Counted from the first letter of the stretch, positions 13,432 to 20,211 are shown. The stretch is 26,160 nt of DNA from CAYZRY01 sp964481005 (GCA_964481005.1 CAYZRY010000013.1:1-26160), one strand, 5' to 3'. Numbers and translations: made by a program. The notes: a model not told the origin generated them from the letters alone.

Positions 13432-14452
13432 TTTTTCCTCCTATTTTTAAAGCTTTAACCTTTTGATGATTATCAATTGGTTCTTGTTTATAATAAGTTA
13501 CTCTAGTTTCTTTCTGTGAAACAATATCCATATTACTATCGCGTTGTATTTCTAAATACCAAGCTCCAATATTAGTCGAACCAGGTTTCTTTCTAGATGG
13601 TATCTCTCCGACTAAACCAGGTACTTGAATAAGTTTTACTCCCCTAGTCATGAAATCTGCTGAGGTGAGCCAGTGTGCATGAATTAAGAAGTTTGGTTTA
13701 TCATCACTACGCATCGCATCTAGTTCACGCTGTGAGGGGTATGATACCGTATATGGTGATGAACCAGTCATATGTTCTACTCTAAATTTTATTTTCTTAT
13801 CTTTATAAATATCGTATATATGTAGATTCTTAGCAAACTGTCCCAAGTAAACTAAATCTGGTCTTGCATTAGAAACTGCTACTCCAATATCATTTGCCTG
13901 ATCTTGTTTTAGATGTTTCTCATCACGCTCACCAGTTATAAAATATGTTGGTGTATTTTCGATATACGGATAAAAATTGACAATGTGATCAACTTGTTCA
14001 TCAAAACTACGAGCAAATAATGTTTGATTGAGCATTTGCTGCGACGCTGAATAAACTCCAGCTGATAAGTCTCCACAGTGTAAAAAGAAATCAGGTTTAA
14101 AGGCTTCATAGGCATTGTAATAGACATTATTCAATGCTTCTAACTGCTCATACCTAGAACCCATATGTGTATCAGATAGTAAAACTATTCTAATATTTCT
14201 ATTATTATTTTCAAGCATAAATGGAACTGGATCAATCAGTTTACGATGACCGTAATTTTTTATCTCCATATCTCCATCATTAGTTGGTACAATATCGACA
14301 TTATGACCAAGTTTTTTCAAATCTTCGATAACAGTCATTACTAAGATATGATCAACTTGATACTTATCACATACTTTCCCCAGTGTTGTTCCCTTGTCTA
14401 TTTCTGCTAAAATAGCATCTTCCAAGAGTTTGTCATTAAAGTTATTTCTCAT
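13418..14452 (-). CDS. HTH-metallophosphoesterase paralogue with altered catalytic motif, 344 aa
   Basis: Same architecture as the downstream gene: N-terminal helix-turn-helix-like region (about 8-50; LEDAILAEIDKGTTLGKVCDK), a strand-rich linker, then a calcineurin-like domain. DTH (Asp94, His96) and GD (127-128) are kept, His227 remains in the VEHM segment, and HAH (258-260) stands in the GHxH position. The central GNHD motif is GERD (174-177): both the metal-bridging Asn and the catalytic His are replaced. This predicts weak or no phosphoesterase activity, perhaps a regulatory or scaffold partner of its intact neighbour. SD GGAGGAAAT precedes the ATG. A possible promoter and a 19-aa ORF lie just upstream. 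Confidence 0.85.
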   Translation of the reverse strand: MRNNFNDKLLEDAILAEIDKGTTLGKVCDKYQVDHILVMTVIEDLKKLGHNVDIVPTNDGDMEIKNYGHRKLIDPVPFMLENNNRNIRIVLLSDTHMGSRYEQLEALNNVYYNAYEAFKPDFFLHCGDLSAGVYSASQQMLNQTLFARSFDEQVDHIVNFYPYIENTPTYFITGERDEKHLKQDQANDIGVAVSNARPDLVYLGQFAKNLHIYDIYKDKKIKFRVEHMTGSSPYTVSYPSQRELDAMRSDDKPNFLIHAHWLTSADFMTRGVKLIQVPGLVGEIPSRKKPGSTNIGAWYLEIQRDSNMDIVSQKETRVTYYKQEPIDNHQKVKALKIGGKNGKL

Positions 14453-14491
14453 ATTTCCTCCCCAAAAAATACAAAATAAAAGATGTCAAAT

Positions 14492-14551
14492 CTACAAGAT
14501 CTGCATCTCAATCATAATAAAAACCAATTGTCTTTTAACAAAATCGATCAT
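14492..14551 (-). CDS. possible 19-aa leader peptide or small protein
   Basis: An ATG with a strong Shine-Dalgarno (AGGAGAGTAATATATG) opens a 20-codon ORF, MIDFVKRQLVFIMIEMQIL, ending in TAG 39 nt before the phosphoesterase start. A promoter-like TATAAT lies 18 nt upstream. The predicted peptide is hydrophobic with a basic N-terminal part and could form a single amphipathic or membrane helix. Nothing about its function can be read from the sequence; it could also be a translated leader controlling the two downstream genes. It is too short to judge by codon use. Confidence 0.35.
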   Translation of the reverse strand: MIDFVKRQLVFIMIEMQIL

Positions 14552-14569
14552 ATATTACTCTCCTATTTA

Positions 14570-14598
14570 ATTATACATAATATGCAAGTATATTTAAA
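14570..14598 (-). promoter_or_regulatory. probable promoter of the phosphoesterase operon
   Basis: TTTAAA (14593-14598), 17-nt spacer, TATAAT (14570-14575). It is located downstream of the tRNA-Arg terminator and upstream of the 19-aa ORF. Confidence 0.5.
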
Positions 14599-14630
14599 CC
14601 TATTTATCAAAATTTTACGTTTTTTGGCAT

Positions 14631-14654
14631 AAAAAAACTCTGCTTAACAGAGTT
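14631..14654 (-). terminator. terminator of tRNA-Arg
   Basis: Stem AACTCTG/CAGAGTT (loop about 5 nt) followed by seven T on the minus strand, beginning 11 nt after the encoded CCA end of the tRNA. Confidence 0.85.
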
Positions 14655-14664
14655 CTTTACAAAA

Positions 14665-14741
<77 letters not shown>

Positions 14742-14753
14742 GTAACAAATATG

Positions 14754-14782
14754 ATTATACAACCTTTTATACCTAATTTCAA
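14754..14782 (-). promoter_or_regulatory. promoter of tRNA-Arg
   Basis: TTGAAA (14777-14782), 17-nt spacer, TATAAT (14754-14759), 12 nt upstream of the mature tRNA 5' end, so the 5' leader would be only a few nucleotides. Confidence 0.75.
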
Positions 14783-14783
14783 T

Positions 14784-14807
14784 AAAAAATACCTAATTTT
14801 AGGTATT
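14784..14807 (-). terminator. terminator of rpmG-efp
   Basis: Stem TACCTAA/TTAGGTA with a short loop and a T-rich tract (TTTTTTATT) on the minus strand, immediately after the efp stop. Confidence 0.8.
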
Positions 14808-15365
14808 TTATGCTCTGGATGAATATTTTCCATCATATGTCGAAATAAGTATTTCTTCGCCCTCTTCGATGAAGATTGGAACCTTTGTTACATAACCTGT
14901 TTCAAACGTTGCATCCTTCATGGCACTCGAGGTAGTATTTCCTTTGACAGCAGGGGCTGTTTCAATAACCTTAAGTGATACTTTATCAGGTAAAGTAACA
15001 CCGATTATTTCACCACCATAGATATCTATTTGCACTAGTAAATTCTCTTTTAGATAGTTTACTGTGTCTCCTAGTACATCTTTGCTTATTTCAATTTGCT
15101 CATAAGTTTCCATATTCATGAAATGGAAGCCTTCTCCATCATTATAGAGATACTGCATTTCATGTTTATCGATATGTGCCTGCTCAAATTTAACATTAGT
15201 ATTAAACGTGTGATCTGTCGTTGAACCTGTTCTAATATTCTTTAACTTGGTTCTGACGAATGCTGGACCCTTACCAGGTTTAACATGTTGAAATTCAATT
15301 ACTAAGAAGATATTATTGTCAATTTTAATGGTCATCCCATTTTTTAAATCATTTACGTTAATCAT
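14808..15365 (-). CDS. efp: translation elongation factor P
   Basis: 185 residues, the standard length. Three OB-like domains: the KOW-type domain I with the tip loop HVKPGKGPAF, in which Lys32 stimulates peptide bond formation at polyproline stretches; domain II around FMNMETYEQIEI; domain III with VKGNTTSSAMKDATFETG and a C-terminal EEGEEILISTYDGKYSSR signature. A Lys at the tip is the B. subtilis/E. coli type rather than the Arg (rhamnosylated) type; no modification gene is in the window. SD AGG lies about 9 nt upstream. It is cotranscribed with rpmG. EF-P would be relevant to the very proline-rich protein encoded at 17776-18603. Confidence 0.97.
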   Translation of the reverse strand: MINVNDLKNGMTIKIDNNIFLVIEFQHVKPGKGPAFVRTKLKNIRTGSTTDHTFNTNVKFEQAHIDKHEMQYLYNDGEGFHFMNMETYEQIEISKDVLGDTVNYLKENLLVQIDIYGGEIIGVTLPDKVSLKVIETAPAVKGNTTSSAMKDATFETGYVTKVPIFIEEGEEILISTYDGKYSSRA

Positions 15366-15377
15366 TATTTGAACCTA

Positions 15378-15542
15378 CTATTTCTTTTCTTTGTGCGCTG
15401 TATGTTTTTGACATCTCGAACAGTACTTACTAAGTTCTAGACGTTCTGTCGTATTTTTAATATTCTTTTCAACGCGATAATTTTCTTCATTGCAAACGGT
15501 GCATACTAAAGTCTTTCTCTGTCTGTTTCCTAACTTTGCCAT
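15378..15542 (-). CDS. rpmG: 50S ribosomal protein L33, zinc-binding form
   Basis: 54 residues: MAKLGNRQRKTLVCTVCNEENY...KYCSRCQKHTAHKEKK. Two CxxC pairs (Cys14/Cys17 and Cys41/Cys44) mark the zinc-containing L33 paralogue; B. subtilis also has a zinc-free paralogue, none of which is seen here. SD AAGGAGG lies 6 nt before the ATG. The gene sits under its own promoter (15569-15597), 12 nt upstream of efp, as a two-gene translation operon. Confidence 0.95.
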   Translation of the reverse strand: MAKLGNRQRKTLVCTVCNEENYRVEKNIKNTTERLELSKYCSRCQKHTAHKEKK

Positions 15543-15568
15543 ATTATCCCTCCTTGATTGCTATAGGT

Positions 15569-15597
15569 ATTATATCAAAGAAGATAATTATTTACAA
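15569..15597 (-). promoter_or_regulatory. promoter of rpmG-efp
   Basis: TTGTAA (15592-15597), 17-nt spacer, TATAAT (15569-15574) with extended TG (TGATATAAT). Confidence 0.75.
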
Positions 15598-15622
15598 TAA
15601 AAAAAAGAAGTATTAACTTCTT
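15597..15622 (-). terminator. terminator after prepilin 3
   Basis: Stem AAGAAGT/ACTTCTT with a 4-nt loop, followed by about eight T on the minus strand. Its distal end overlaps the -35 of the rpmG promoter. Confidence 0.85.
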
Positions 15623-15630
15623 TTCTTATC

Positions 15631-16200
15631 TTAGTTTGCTCTCCATGGATCAGTACAGTTTGCTACTGCAACAGTAGTAAGACCAGTCTTACCATTGAAG
15701 GTTGCTAGACCTGTTGGTACTGTAGAGGTTGTAAATGCTGCAATTGTGTTAGTTCCTGTTTGAACAGATGATGTCTTAATTTGCGCATGAGGAGTAGCTG
15801 TTAGGTAATGACCTTGGCTCTCAGCGAATTGGAATCCATATCTGTATCCTTCATCGTCATGATATGTTACTAGAACATATGAACCAGCTTGCCATTGACC
15901 ATATGGGTTAGCTCCACCTTTTTCAAGATTTATACATCCAACTGGGATAGCGTATAAAGTTGTTCCGCTATATGCAGTAACTGTAGTTGGAGTAGCACCT
16001 GGAGTTTGGAATGTATATTCATCACCAGCGTTCATACCAGTTACAGCTGCACTAACATAGTTACCAATTGTATTAACTAGAGTTTTTCTTCTTGATTGGT
16101 CGATATAACGAGTAACACTTGGTATAGCGATTGCCATAAGAAGACCTAGTATAATAATTACTGCCAATAACTCAATTAGCGTAAAACCTTTCTTATTCAT
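15631..16200 (-). CDS. type IV prepilin-like protein, 189 aa
   Basis: Class III prepilin: MNKKGFTLIELLAVIIILGLL with Gly5 before the cleavage site and Glu10. The first 32 residues are almost identical to prepilin 1. The globular domain has the shared core P-V-G-C-I-N-L-E-K-G-G (Cys89), then NPYGQW and SYVLV, and a second Cys182 eight residues from the end (VANCTDPWRAN). Residues 58-82 are Thr/Pro/Gly-rich, suggesting surface exposure or glycosylation, which is inference. Longer starts exist (16206, 16242), but AAGGAAGG is correctly spaced for the ATG at 16200. It follows prepilin 4 with an inverted repeat between them and is probably in the same transcript. No pilus ATPase, platform protein or prepilin peptidase is in the window. 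Confidence 0.9.
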   Translation of the reverse strand: MNKKGFTLIELLAVIIILGLLMAIAIPSVTRYIDQSRRKTLVNTIGNYVSAAVTGMNAGDEYTFQTPGATPTTVTAYSGTTLYAIPVGCINLEKGGANPYGQWQAGSYVLVTYHDDEGYRYGFQFAESQGHYLTATPHAQIKTSSVQTGTNTIAAFTTSTVPTGLATFNGKTGLTTVAVANCTDPWRAN

Positions 16201-16241
16201 CTTCATATCCTTCCTTTCTATTTTATAAATTAATCTTATCA

Positions 16242-16275
16242 CTTATAAAAATCTTTTGCAATAGATTTTTATAAG
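16242..16275 (-). repeat. 13-bp perfect inverted repeat between prepilins 4 and 3 (attenuator or terminator)
   Basis: CTTATAAAAATCT (16242-16254) and AGATTTTTATAAG (16263-16275) with an 8-nt loop. The AT-rich arms supply a T-tract within the stem, so the minus-strand RNA can form an intrinsic terminator-like hairpin. Because no separate promoter for prepilin 3 is evident, it may lower expression of prepilin 3 relative to prepilin 4, or mark a processing point. Confidence 0.65.
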
Positions 16276-16281
16276 TTTACA

Positions 16282-16845
16282 TTAGTATAAATTGTTAATT
16301 ACACGGTTGCCAATTTTACTTTTTAGATGCATTCCTGCTTCATAAGTACCAACGACAGCGTTGTATGTAACAAAATCTGTCACCACGTCTCCACGGCGGA
16401 CATTTGATCTAGAACCATCCTGTTGTAAGGTTGTTTCTGTAATTACGTTTACTCCAACGACATCATTACCAGCACAGGTAGCATCTTTACAAGCAATCAA
16501 GTTGACATAGTAGACATATCTTCCACCACTTCTAGCAATAACGACAAAACTCTTTTCTGGCATATAGTTAAAACCATATGGACTCTTCTCAAGATCACTT
16601 GTATTTAAATACTTGAGGGTCACAAGGGTTGCCGAAGTATCATCCTGTGGTCTTTCAATACGTTTATCAGTCTCTACTCTTGCTTGTGTCATCGAAATAA
16701 ACTTCTTAGCATCTTCGACAAAAGAATCTTTCTTACTACGCTCTAACATTGCTAAAGTATTGGGAATAGCAATTGTCAAAAGTATCCCAAGAATTATAAT
16801 GACAGCCATCAGTTCAACTAAAGTAAAACCATTTCTCTTTTTCAT
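16282..16845 (-). CDS. type IV prepilin/pseudopilin-like protein, 187 aa
   Basis: N-terminus MKKRNGFTLVELMAVIIILGILLTIAIPN: prepilin peptidase site after Gly6, Glu11 as fifth mature residue, then the hydrophobic helix. The remainder differs from the other three prepilins but keeps a related turn, DLEKSPYGFNY (84-94), reminiscent of the calcium-loop/PWG region of major pseudopilins. It has Cys119 and Cys124 (ACKDATC), a close pair different from the distant pairs of the others. SD GTAGGAG lies before the ATG at 16845. It is the first gene of the prepilin 4-3 pair under a promoter at 16866-16894. It may be a minor pilin or a major one; sequence does not decide. Confidence 0.9.
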   Translation of the reverse strand: MKKRNGFTLVELMAVIIILGILLTIAIPNTLAMLERSKKDSFVEDAKKFISMTQARVETDKRIERPQDDTSATLVTLKYLNTSDLEKSPYGFNYMPEKSFVVIARSGGRYVYYVNLIACKDATCAGNDVVGVNVITETTLQQDGSRSNVRRGDVVTDFVTYNAVVGTYEAGMHLKSKIGNRVINNLY

Positions 16846-16865
16846 ATCATACTCCTACTATAATA

Positions 16866-16894
16866 AGTATATAAGTATAATTACTTTTTTACAA
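16866..16894 (-). promoter_or_regulatory. promoter of the prepilin 4-3 pair
   Basis: TTGTAA (16889-16894), 17-nt spacer, TATACT (16866-16871). The -35 lies just beyond the terminator of the preceding gene. Confidence 0.65.
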
Positions 16895-16916
16895 TAAAAA
16901 AGAGCTTTTCAGCTCT
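16895..16916 (-). terminator. terminator of the 139-aa gene
   Basis: Stem AGAGCT/AGCTCT capped by a GAAA tetraloop (minus strand) and followed by TTTTTATT; it overlaps the stop codon of the gene at 16915-17334. Confidence 0.88.
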
Positions 16917-17334
16917 ATTTTTGTAACATATTTAACAGATTAACTTTGAACATATCTTTTTCAGGATTCTTTTTAGAGATCATAACTCCCTTGTATGTTC
17001 CAAGCTCTGTACGATGGGCTTCATCAAGTATTTGATCTGGGGTAATATTGGTTAAAAGAACAATGTTCTTATCATCATAGACAGTATAATGTAATCTTAT
17101 CTCGCCATGAACTTTACAGAAAAGTTCATCAGTAGGTAATTTTAAATTATAAGTCTTAGTACCCTCTTTTTTATTAACTGATTCAAGCTCACCTAAAAAG
17201 TTACCATTTCTTATTTCAGGATAATAATCAAAAGTTAACTTTTTATATGCAAGCATATTATATTTACGGACTGTACGTTCGCGTTTTTTAAATTCATTTT
17301 CATTCTGGTATTCAAAAATATACGATTTTTTCAT
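16915..17334 (-). CDS. hypothetical protein, 139 aa
   Basis: A soluble, charged protein without signal peptide or membrane helix. The first 30 residues are basic (MKKSYIFEYQNENEFKKRERTVRKY), and the middle is strand-rich, including HGEIRLHYTVYDDKNIVLLTNITPDQIL. I do not recognise a family. The ATG at 17334 is preceded by TAGGGGGTAAG, an unusually G-rich ribosome binding site about 11 nt away. It is a single-gene unit with a consensus promoter (17389-17417) and a terminator at its stop. The matching arrangement of the next gene (17420) suggests two independently expressed small genes rather than an operon. Confidence 0.7.
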   Translation of the reverse strand: MKKSYIFEYQNENEFKKRERTVRKYNMLAYKKLTFDYYPEIRNGNFLGELESVNKKEGTKTYNLKLPTDELFCKVHGEIRLHYTVYDDKNIVLLTNITPDQILDEAHRTELGTYKGVMISKKNPEKDMFKVNLLNMLQK

Positions 17335-17388
17335 AATTAATCTTACCCCCTATAAAGCTTAATCACTATAATCTCTAAATGTGTTAGA

Positions 17389-17417
17389 ATTATAACATAT
17401 TTAGCAGAAAATGTCAA
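17389..17417 (-). promoter_or_regulatory. consensus promoter of the 139-aa gene
   Basis: TTGACA (17412-17417), 17-nt spacer, TATAAT (17389-17394) with extended TG (TGTTATAAT). Both hexamers are perfect; the strongest promoter seen in the window by consensus. The leader would be about 48 nt. Confidence 0.85.
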
Positions 17418-17419
17418 AC

Positions 17420-17686
17420 TTATCTAATTGCTCTACGTGTTTTATGAGACTTTGTCTCTTTGGGTAAAGTCCACTGTGAAGGCGTAAGTTCAACTGGAAA
17501 GCTTGCTCCTTCTTTAATTAGAGCTTTACACTCGTATGCAAGAAGCTGAGTTTCTTCATCAGCCAAGTATTCTTCACCAAGAAATGCATAGATTATCGCT
17601 AATCTTTTATTCATTGGTTTCTTAGCAATTATTTCATTTAATCTGTTTGATCTTTCAATAATGCTATTGTCATAATTAATATTCAT
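17420..17686 (-). CDS. hypothetical protein, 88 aa
   Basis: A small protein with a helical look (IIERSNRLNEIIAKKPMNKRLAIIYAFLGEEYLADEETQLLAYECKALI) and a Pro/Thr/basic tail ending KSHKTRRAIR. No signal peptide; no family recognised. The start at 17686 is supported by AAGGGGGAT 4-5 nt upstream, again a G-run ribosome binding site. It has its own near-consensus promoter (17715-17743). No terminator is visible after its stop; the next promoter's -35 begins 3 nt downstream, so read-through into the 139-aa gene is possible. Confidence 0.7.
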   Translation of the reverse strand: MNINYDNSIIERSNRLNEIIAKKPMNKRLAIIYAFLGEEYLADEETQLLAYECKALIKEGASFPVELTPSQWTLPKETKSHKTRRAIR

Positions 17687-17714
17687 TTTATCCCCCTTAA
17701 CTTAAGATGGCGCA

Positions 17715-17743
17715 ATTATACCATAATTACGCCTAAAAGTCAA
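17715..17743 (-). promoter_or_regulatory. promoter of the 88-aa gene
   Basis: TTGACT (17738-17743), 17-nt spacer, TATAAT (17715-17720) with extended TG (TGGTATAAT). Confidence 0.82.
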
Positions 17744-17752
17744 TTTACAAAG

Positions 17753-17777
17753 AAAAAAAGATAGTTTCCTATCTTTT
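17753..17777 (-). terminator. terminator of the Pro/Ala/Glu-rich protein gene
   Basis: Stem AAAAGATAG/CTATCTTTT with a GAAA tetraloop on the minus strand, followed by seven T and overlapping the gene's stop. Confidence 0.88.
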
Positions 17778-18603
17778 AAAACTCTAATGTTTCTACTTCA
17801 TCTGTCGGTGTTGCCGTAGATGCTTCGGCCGGTACTGGCGCTGCTTCTTGCACCGGTGCTTCCTGAGCTGGTGCTGGCTCCTCAGCAGATGTTTCTACTG
17901 CTGGAACAGGCATAGCTTCTGGCTCATTTGCAACTTCTGTTGCTGGTGCTACAACTGGCATTTCGACAGCTGGCTCAACAGCTGGTATTTCTGCCTCTAC
18001 AGCAGGTACTTCAGCAGGAGCTGGTGCTGCTTCTGGCACTTCAGCTGCTTCAGGAACTACTGGCGCTGCTGGTGCTTCTACTCTTGGCATAGCACCGGTA
18101 TTATCTAGCGGATTAGCTCCACCGTAAATTGGTCGTTGTTCCTCGGCTGGTTTTTCAGTTTCACTTGCAACATGTGGATCTGCTCCACCATAAATTGCTG
18201 GGGCAACTTCAGGACTAGCTATTTCAATAGCTGGTTCTGGACTTGCTACTGGTGCAGGGGCTGCTTCAGGTGCTTGAACTGGTGCTTCGACCGGTTCTGG
18301 CATTTGAATTGCTGCAGGTACTACAGGCTCTGGCGCAATTGGTTCCGGAGCTGGCGCTTGAACTGCTTCTGGCACTGGAGCTGCTTCAGGAACGACAACC
18401 GCTGCTGCCGCTACCGCTGCTGGAGCTGCTACTTCAACTAAAGTAGATTTTTCTTCAGCTGGTGCATCTTTCTTCTTCTTTCCACTTGATACTAATAGTG
18501 CAATTATACCCACAAGTAATAAAACAATTCCTGCGGTGATCGCAATTCCAGATGGTGTTTTAAACCAACTGATATCAAAACTCAAATAATCAACTATACT
18601 CAT
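17776..18603 (-). CDS. membrane-anchored Pro/Ala/Glu-rich low-complexity protein, 275 aa
   Basis: Residues 1-17 are a short acidic N-terminus, 18-40 one membrane helix (GIAITAGIVLLLVGIIALLV), then GKKKKD. The basic cluster on the C-terminal side predicts that the tail is cytosolic (positive-inside rule). Residues 45-275 are almost entirely Ala, Pro, Glu and Val in AP/EP/PEA-like repeats, with few aromatic residues. Two copies of IYGGA(D/N)P interrupt this, about 27 residues apart, and look like conserved short linear motifs. The C-terminus is DEVETLEF. The segment is much richer in GC than its surroundings, as expected from Ala and Pro codons. Function unknown: an extended spacer or binding platform is the simplest reading. 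SD AAAGGGAG fits the ATG. Its promoter lies inside the upstream gene's 3' end. Confidence 0.75.
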   Translation of the reverse strand: MSIVDYLSFDISWFKTPSGIAITAGIVLLLVGIIALLVSSGKKKKDAPAEEKSTLVEVAAPAAVAAAAVVVPEAAPVPEAVQAPAPEPIAPEPVVPAAIQMPEPVEAPVQAPEAAPAPVASPEPAIEIASPEVAPAIYGGADPHVASETEKPAEEQRPIYGGANPLDNTGAMPRVEAPAAPVVPEAAEVPEAAPAPAEVPAVEAEIPAVEPAVEMPVVAPATEVANEPEAMPVPAVETSAEEPAPAQEAPVQEAAPVPAEASTATPTDEVETLEF

Positions 18604-18629
18604 ATTTTTCTCCCTTTATTATATATATA

Positions 18630-18658
18630 ATGATATCAAAGATTTATTTTGTTTGCAA
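18630..18658 (-). promoter_or_regulatory. promoter of the Pro/Ala/Glu-rich protein gene
   Basis: TTGCAA (18653-18658), 17-nt spacer, TATCAT (18630-18635) with extended TG. The -35 is inside the last codons of the pseudouridine synthase gene. Confidence 0.55.
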
Positions 18659-19297
18659 CAGTTTATTTATGATGCTTGTCGTTTCTATATACTCAAAATC
18701 AAGGCTCTTTTTACTAACCGGATGAACAAATGAAAGACGGTATGCCAATAGGGCTATTTGTTCTTTATTTTGCTCTCCGTAGCGCTGATCTCCATAGATT
18801 GGAAAACCTCTGGAAGAAAACTGTACTCTAATTTGATGATGGCGACCAGTCTCTAGCTCTATATCAACTAATGACAAGTCGTCTAGTCTATTTAATACTT
18901 TGTAAGAGAGCTTAGCATATTTCCCCTCTTTTTGATCTGTTACTCGCGAGTATTGATCATCACCCTTGACTAGATAATCAACTAGAGTATCTTCGTCTTT
19001 TAAGCCCTTTCCTTTGACTACGGCATAGTACTTTTTTAAGACATTGCCACTGGCAAAATCTTTCGATAAACGAGCTGCTGCTTTAGATGTTTTGGCAAAG
19101 ACCATTAGACCACTGACAGGACGATCTAAGCGATGTAAAAGGCCTAAATAGACATTGCCTGGCTTATCATATTTTTCTTTAATATACTGTTTAGTCATGC
19201 TAAAAATATCCTCGTCTTTACTACTATCTGCTTGCGACGGGACATTCTGTGGTTTATGGACAACGATTACATGATTGTCTTCATAAATTACTTTCAA
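18644..19297 (-). CDS. RluA-family RNA pseudouridine synthase
   Basis: A 217-aa catalytic domain without S4 domain. Family motifs: IYEDNHVIVVHKPQNVPSQ (motif I), the catalytic loop LLHRLDRPVSGL with the active-site Asp of HRLDR, and the C-terminal ETGRHHQIRVQF...PIYGDQRYG block. It converts uridine to pseudouridine in rRNA or tRNA; the exact site cannot be told from sequence. Start choice: the frame opens with GTG at 19306, but that GTG is part of the ribosome binding site TAGGTGG; TTG at 19297 is 8 nt after AGG and gives MKVIYEDNH. It then overlaps the upstream methyltransferase by 4 nt, so the two are translationally coupled RNA-modification genes. Confidence 0.9.
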   Translation of the reverse strand: MKVIYEDNHVIVVHKPQNVPSQADSSKDEDIFSMTKQYIKEKYDKPGNVYLGLLHRLDRPVSGLMVFAKTSKAAARLSKDFASGNVLKKYYAVVKGKGLKDEDTLVDYLVKGDDQYSRVTDQKEGKYAKLSYKVLNRLDDLSLVDIELETGRHHQIRVQFSSRGFPIYGDQRYGEQNKEQIALLAYRLSFVHPVSKKSLDFEYIETTSIINKLLQTK

Positions 19298-20145
19298 GAC
19301 TGCCACCTACAAGTAACCCCACAAGGAAGTAAAAAATCATTACTACTTATTTTAAAACCTATTTCTAAAGACTCGATAGTTCCATTTAAATTACCTAGTT
19401 TTTGTTTTAGTAAATTAGCAAATATTTCTTTAGATAAACCGGTTGTATATGTATTTATTATAAAGAAAAGAGGCTTATCACTTAATATTTTTTGGCAGCT
19501 ATCTAAAAGTTCGGCCAAATCTTTTTCGATATCCCAAACTTCACCATTAGTACCCTTACCATATGATGGTGGATCCATGATGATTGCATCGTATTTATTT
19601 CCACGACGCGCTTCACGCTCGACAAACTTACGGCAATCATCGACTAAGAATCTAACTTTTCTGTCTTCTAATTTTGAAGCCTGAACATTTTCTTTAGCCC
19701 AAGCCACCATTCCTTTGGAAGAATCGACATGGACAACTTCGGCTCCTTCGGCAAGACAAGCAACTGTTGCCCCACCAGTGTAGGCAAACAAATTTAAAAC
19801 TTTAATTGGACGATTTGCTTCTTTAATTTTTTCACGCATAAAATCCCAGTTAATGGCTTGCTCCGGGAAAAGACCAGTATGTTTAAAACCCATCTGTTTG
19901 ACCCAAAAATTTAAATCTTTGTACTTAATTAACCACTTTTCCGGAGTTTTCTTTTTGTTTTCCCAGGCTCCTCCCCCTTTATTACTTCGATGATAGATAG
20001 CATTAGCTTTACTATCATCATAATCTTTATTCCAAATAATTTGAGGATCTGGTCTAGACAAAATAATATCGCCCCAACGTTCAAGTTTCATTCCCGCTGA
20101 TGCATCAAGTATTTCATAATCTTTCCAAGTATCGACAAGTTTCAT
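19294..20145 (-). CDS. class I SAM-dependent methyltransferase, RlmI/RlmK-like
   Basis: 283 residues. The C-terminal Rossmann domain has motif I VLNLFAYTGGATVACLAEGAEVVHVD, a later VDDCRKFV acidic loop and DPPSYGKG, the (D/N)PP(Y/F) catalytic signature; these three resemble the 23S rRNA m5C methyltransferases of the RlmI/YwbD type, but the N-terminal PUA domain is missing or replaced by about 100 residues rich in Trp and Lys (RWGDIILSRPDPQIIW). RNA base methylation is the likely role, supported by coupling to a pseudouridine synthase gene. SD AATAGGTGAT precedes the ATG at 20145. A TATAAT (20163-20168) is upstream, with no clear -35. Confidence 0.88.
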   Translation of the reverse strand: MKLVDTWKDYEILDASAGMKLERWGDIILSRPDPQIIWNKDYDDSKANAIYHRSNKGGGAWENKKKTPEKWLIKYKDLNFWVKQMGFKHTGLFPEQAINWDFMREKIKEANRPIKVLNLFAYTGGATVACLAEGAEVVHVDSSKGMVAWAKENVQASKLEDRKVRFLVDDCRKFVEREARRGNKYDAIIMDPPSYGKGTNGEVWDIEKDLAELLDSCQKILSDKPLFFIINTYTTGLSKEIFANLLKQKLGNLNGTIESLEIGFKISSNDFLLPCGVTCRWQS

Positions 20146-20181
20146 ATATTATCACCTATTTCATTATAACTTATTTAAAGC

Positions 20182-20211
20182 AAAATAAAAATCCTAATTA
20201 CTTAGGATTTT
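20182..20211 (-). terminator. terminator of pflB-pflA
   Basis: Stem AAAATCCTAA/TTAGGATTTT with a 4-nt loop (20188-20211) and a further TTATTTTG on the minus strand; it contains the pflA stop. Confidence 0.85.

Noticed and set aside
17848..18446. Long plus-strand frames (Cys/Trp-rich and Leu-rich) opposite the Pro/Ala/Glu-rich gene
   Set aside because: They are antisense shadows of GCT/CCT/GAA repeats; the Trp/Cys or Leu bias is exactly what the complement of that repeat encodes, and no ribosome binding site supports them.
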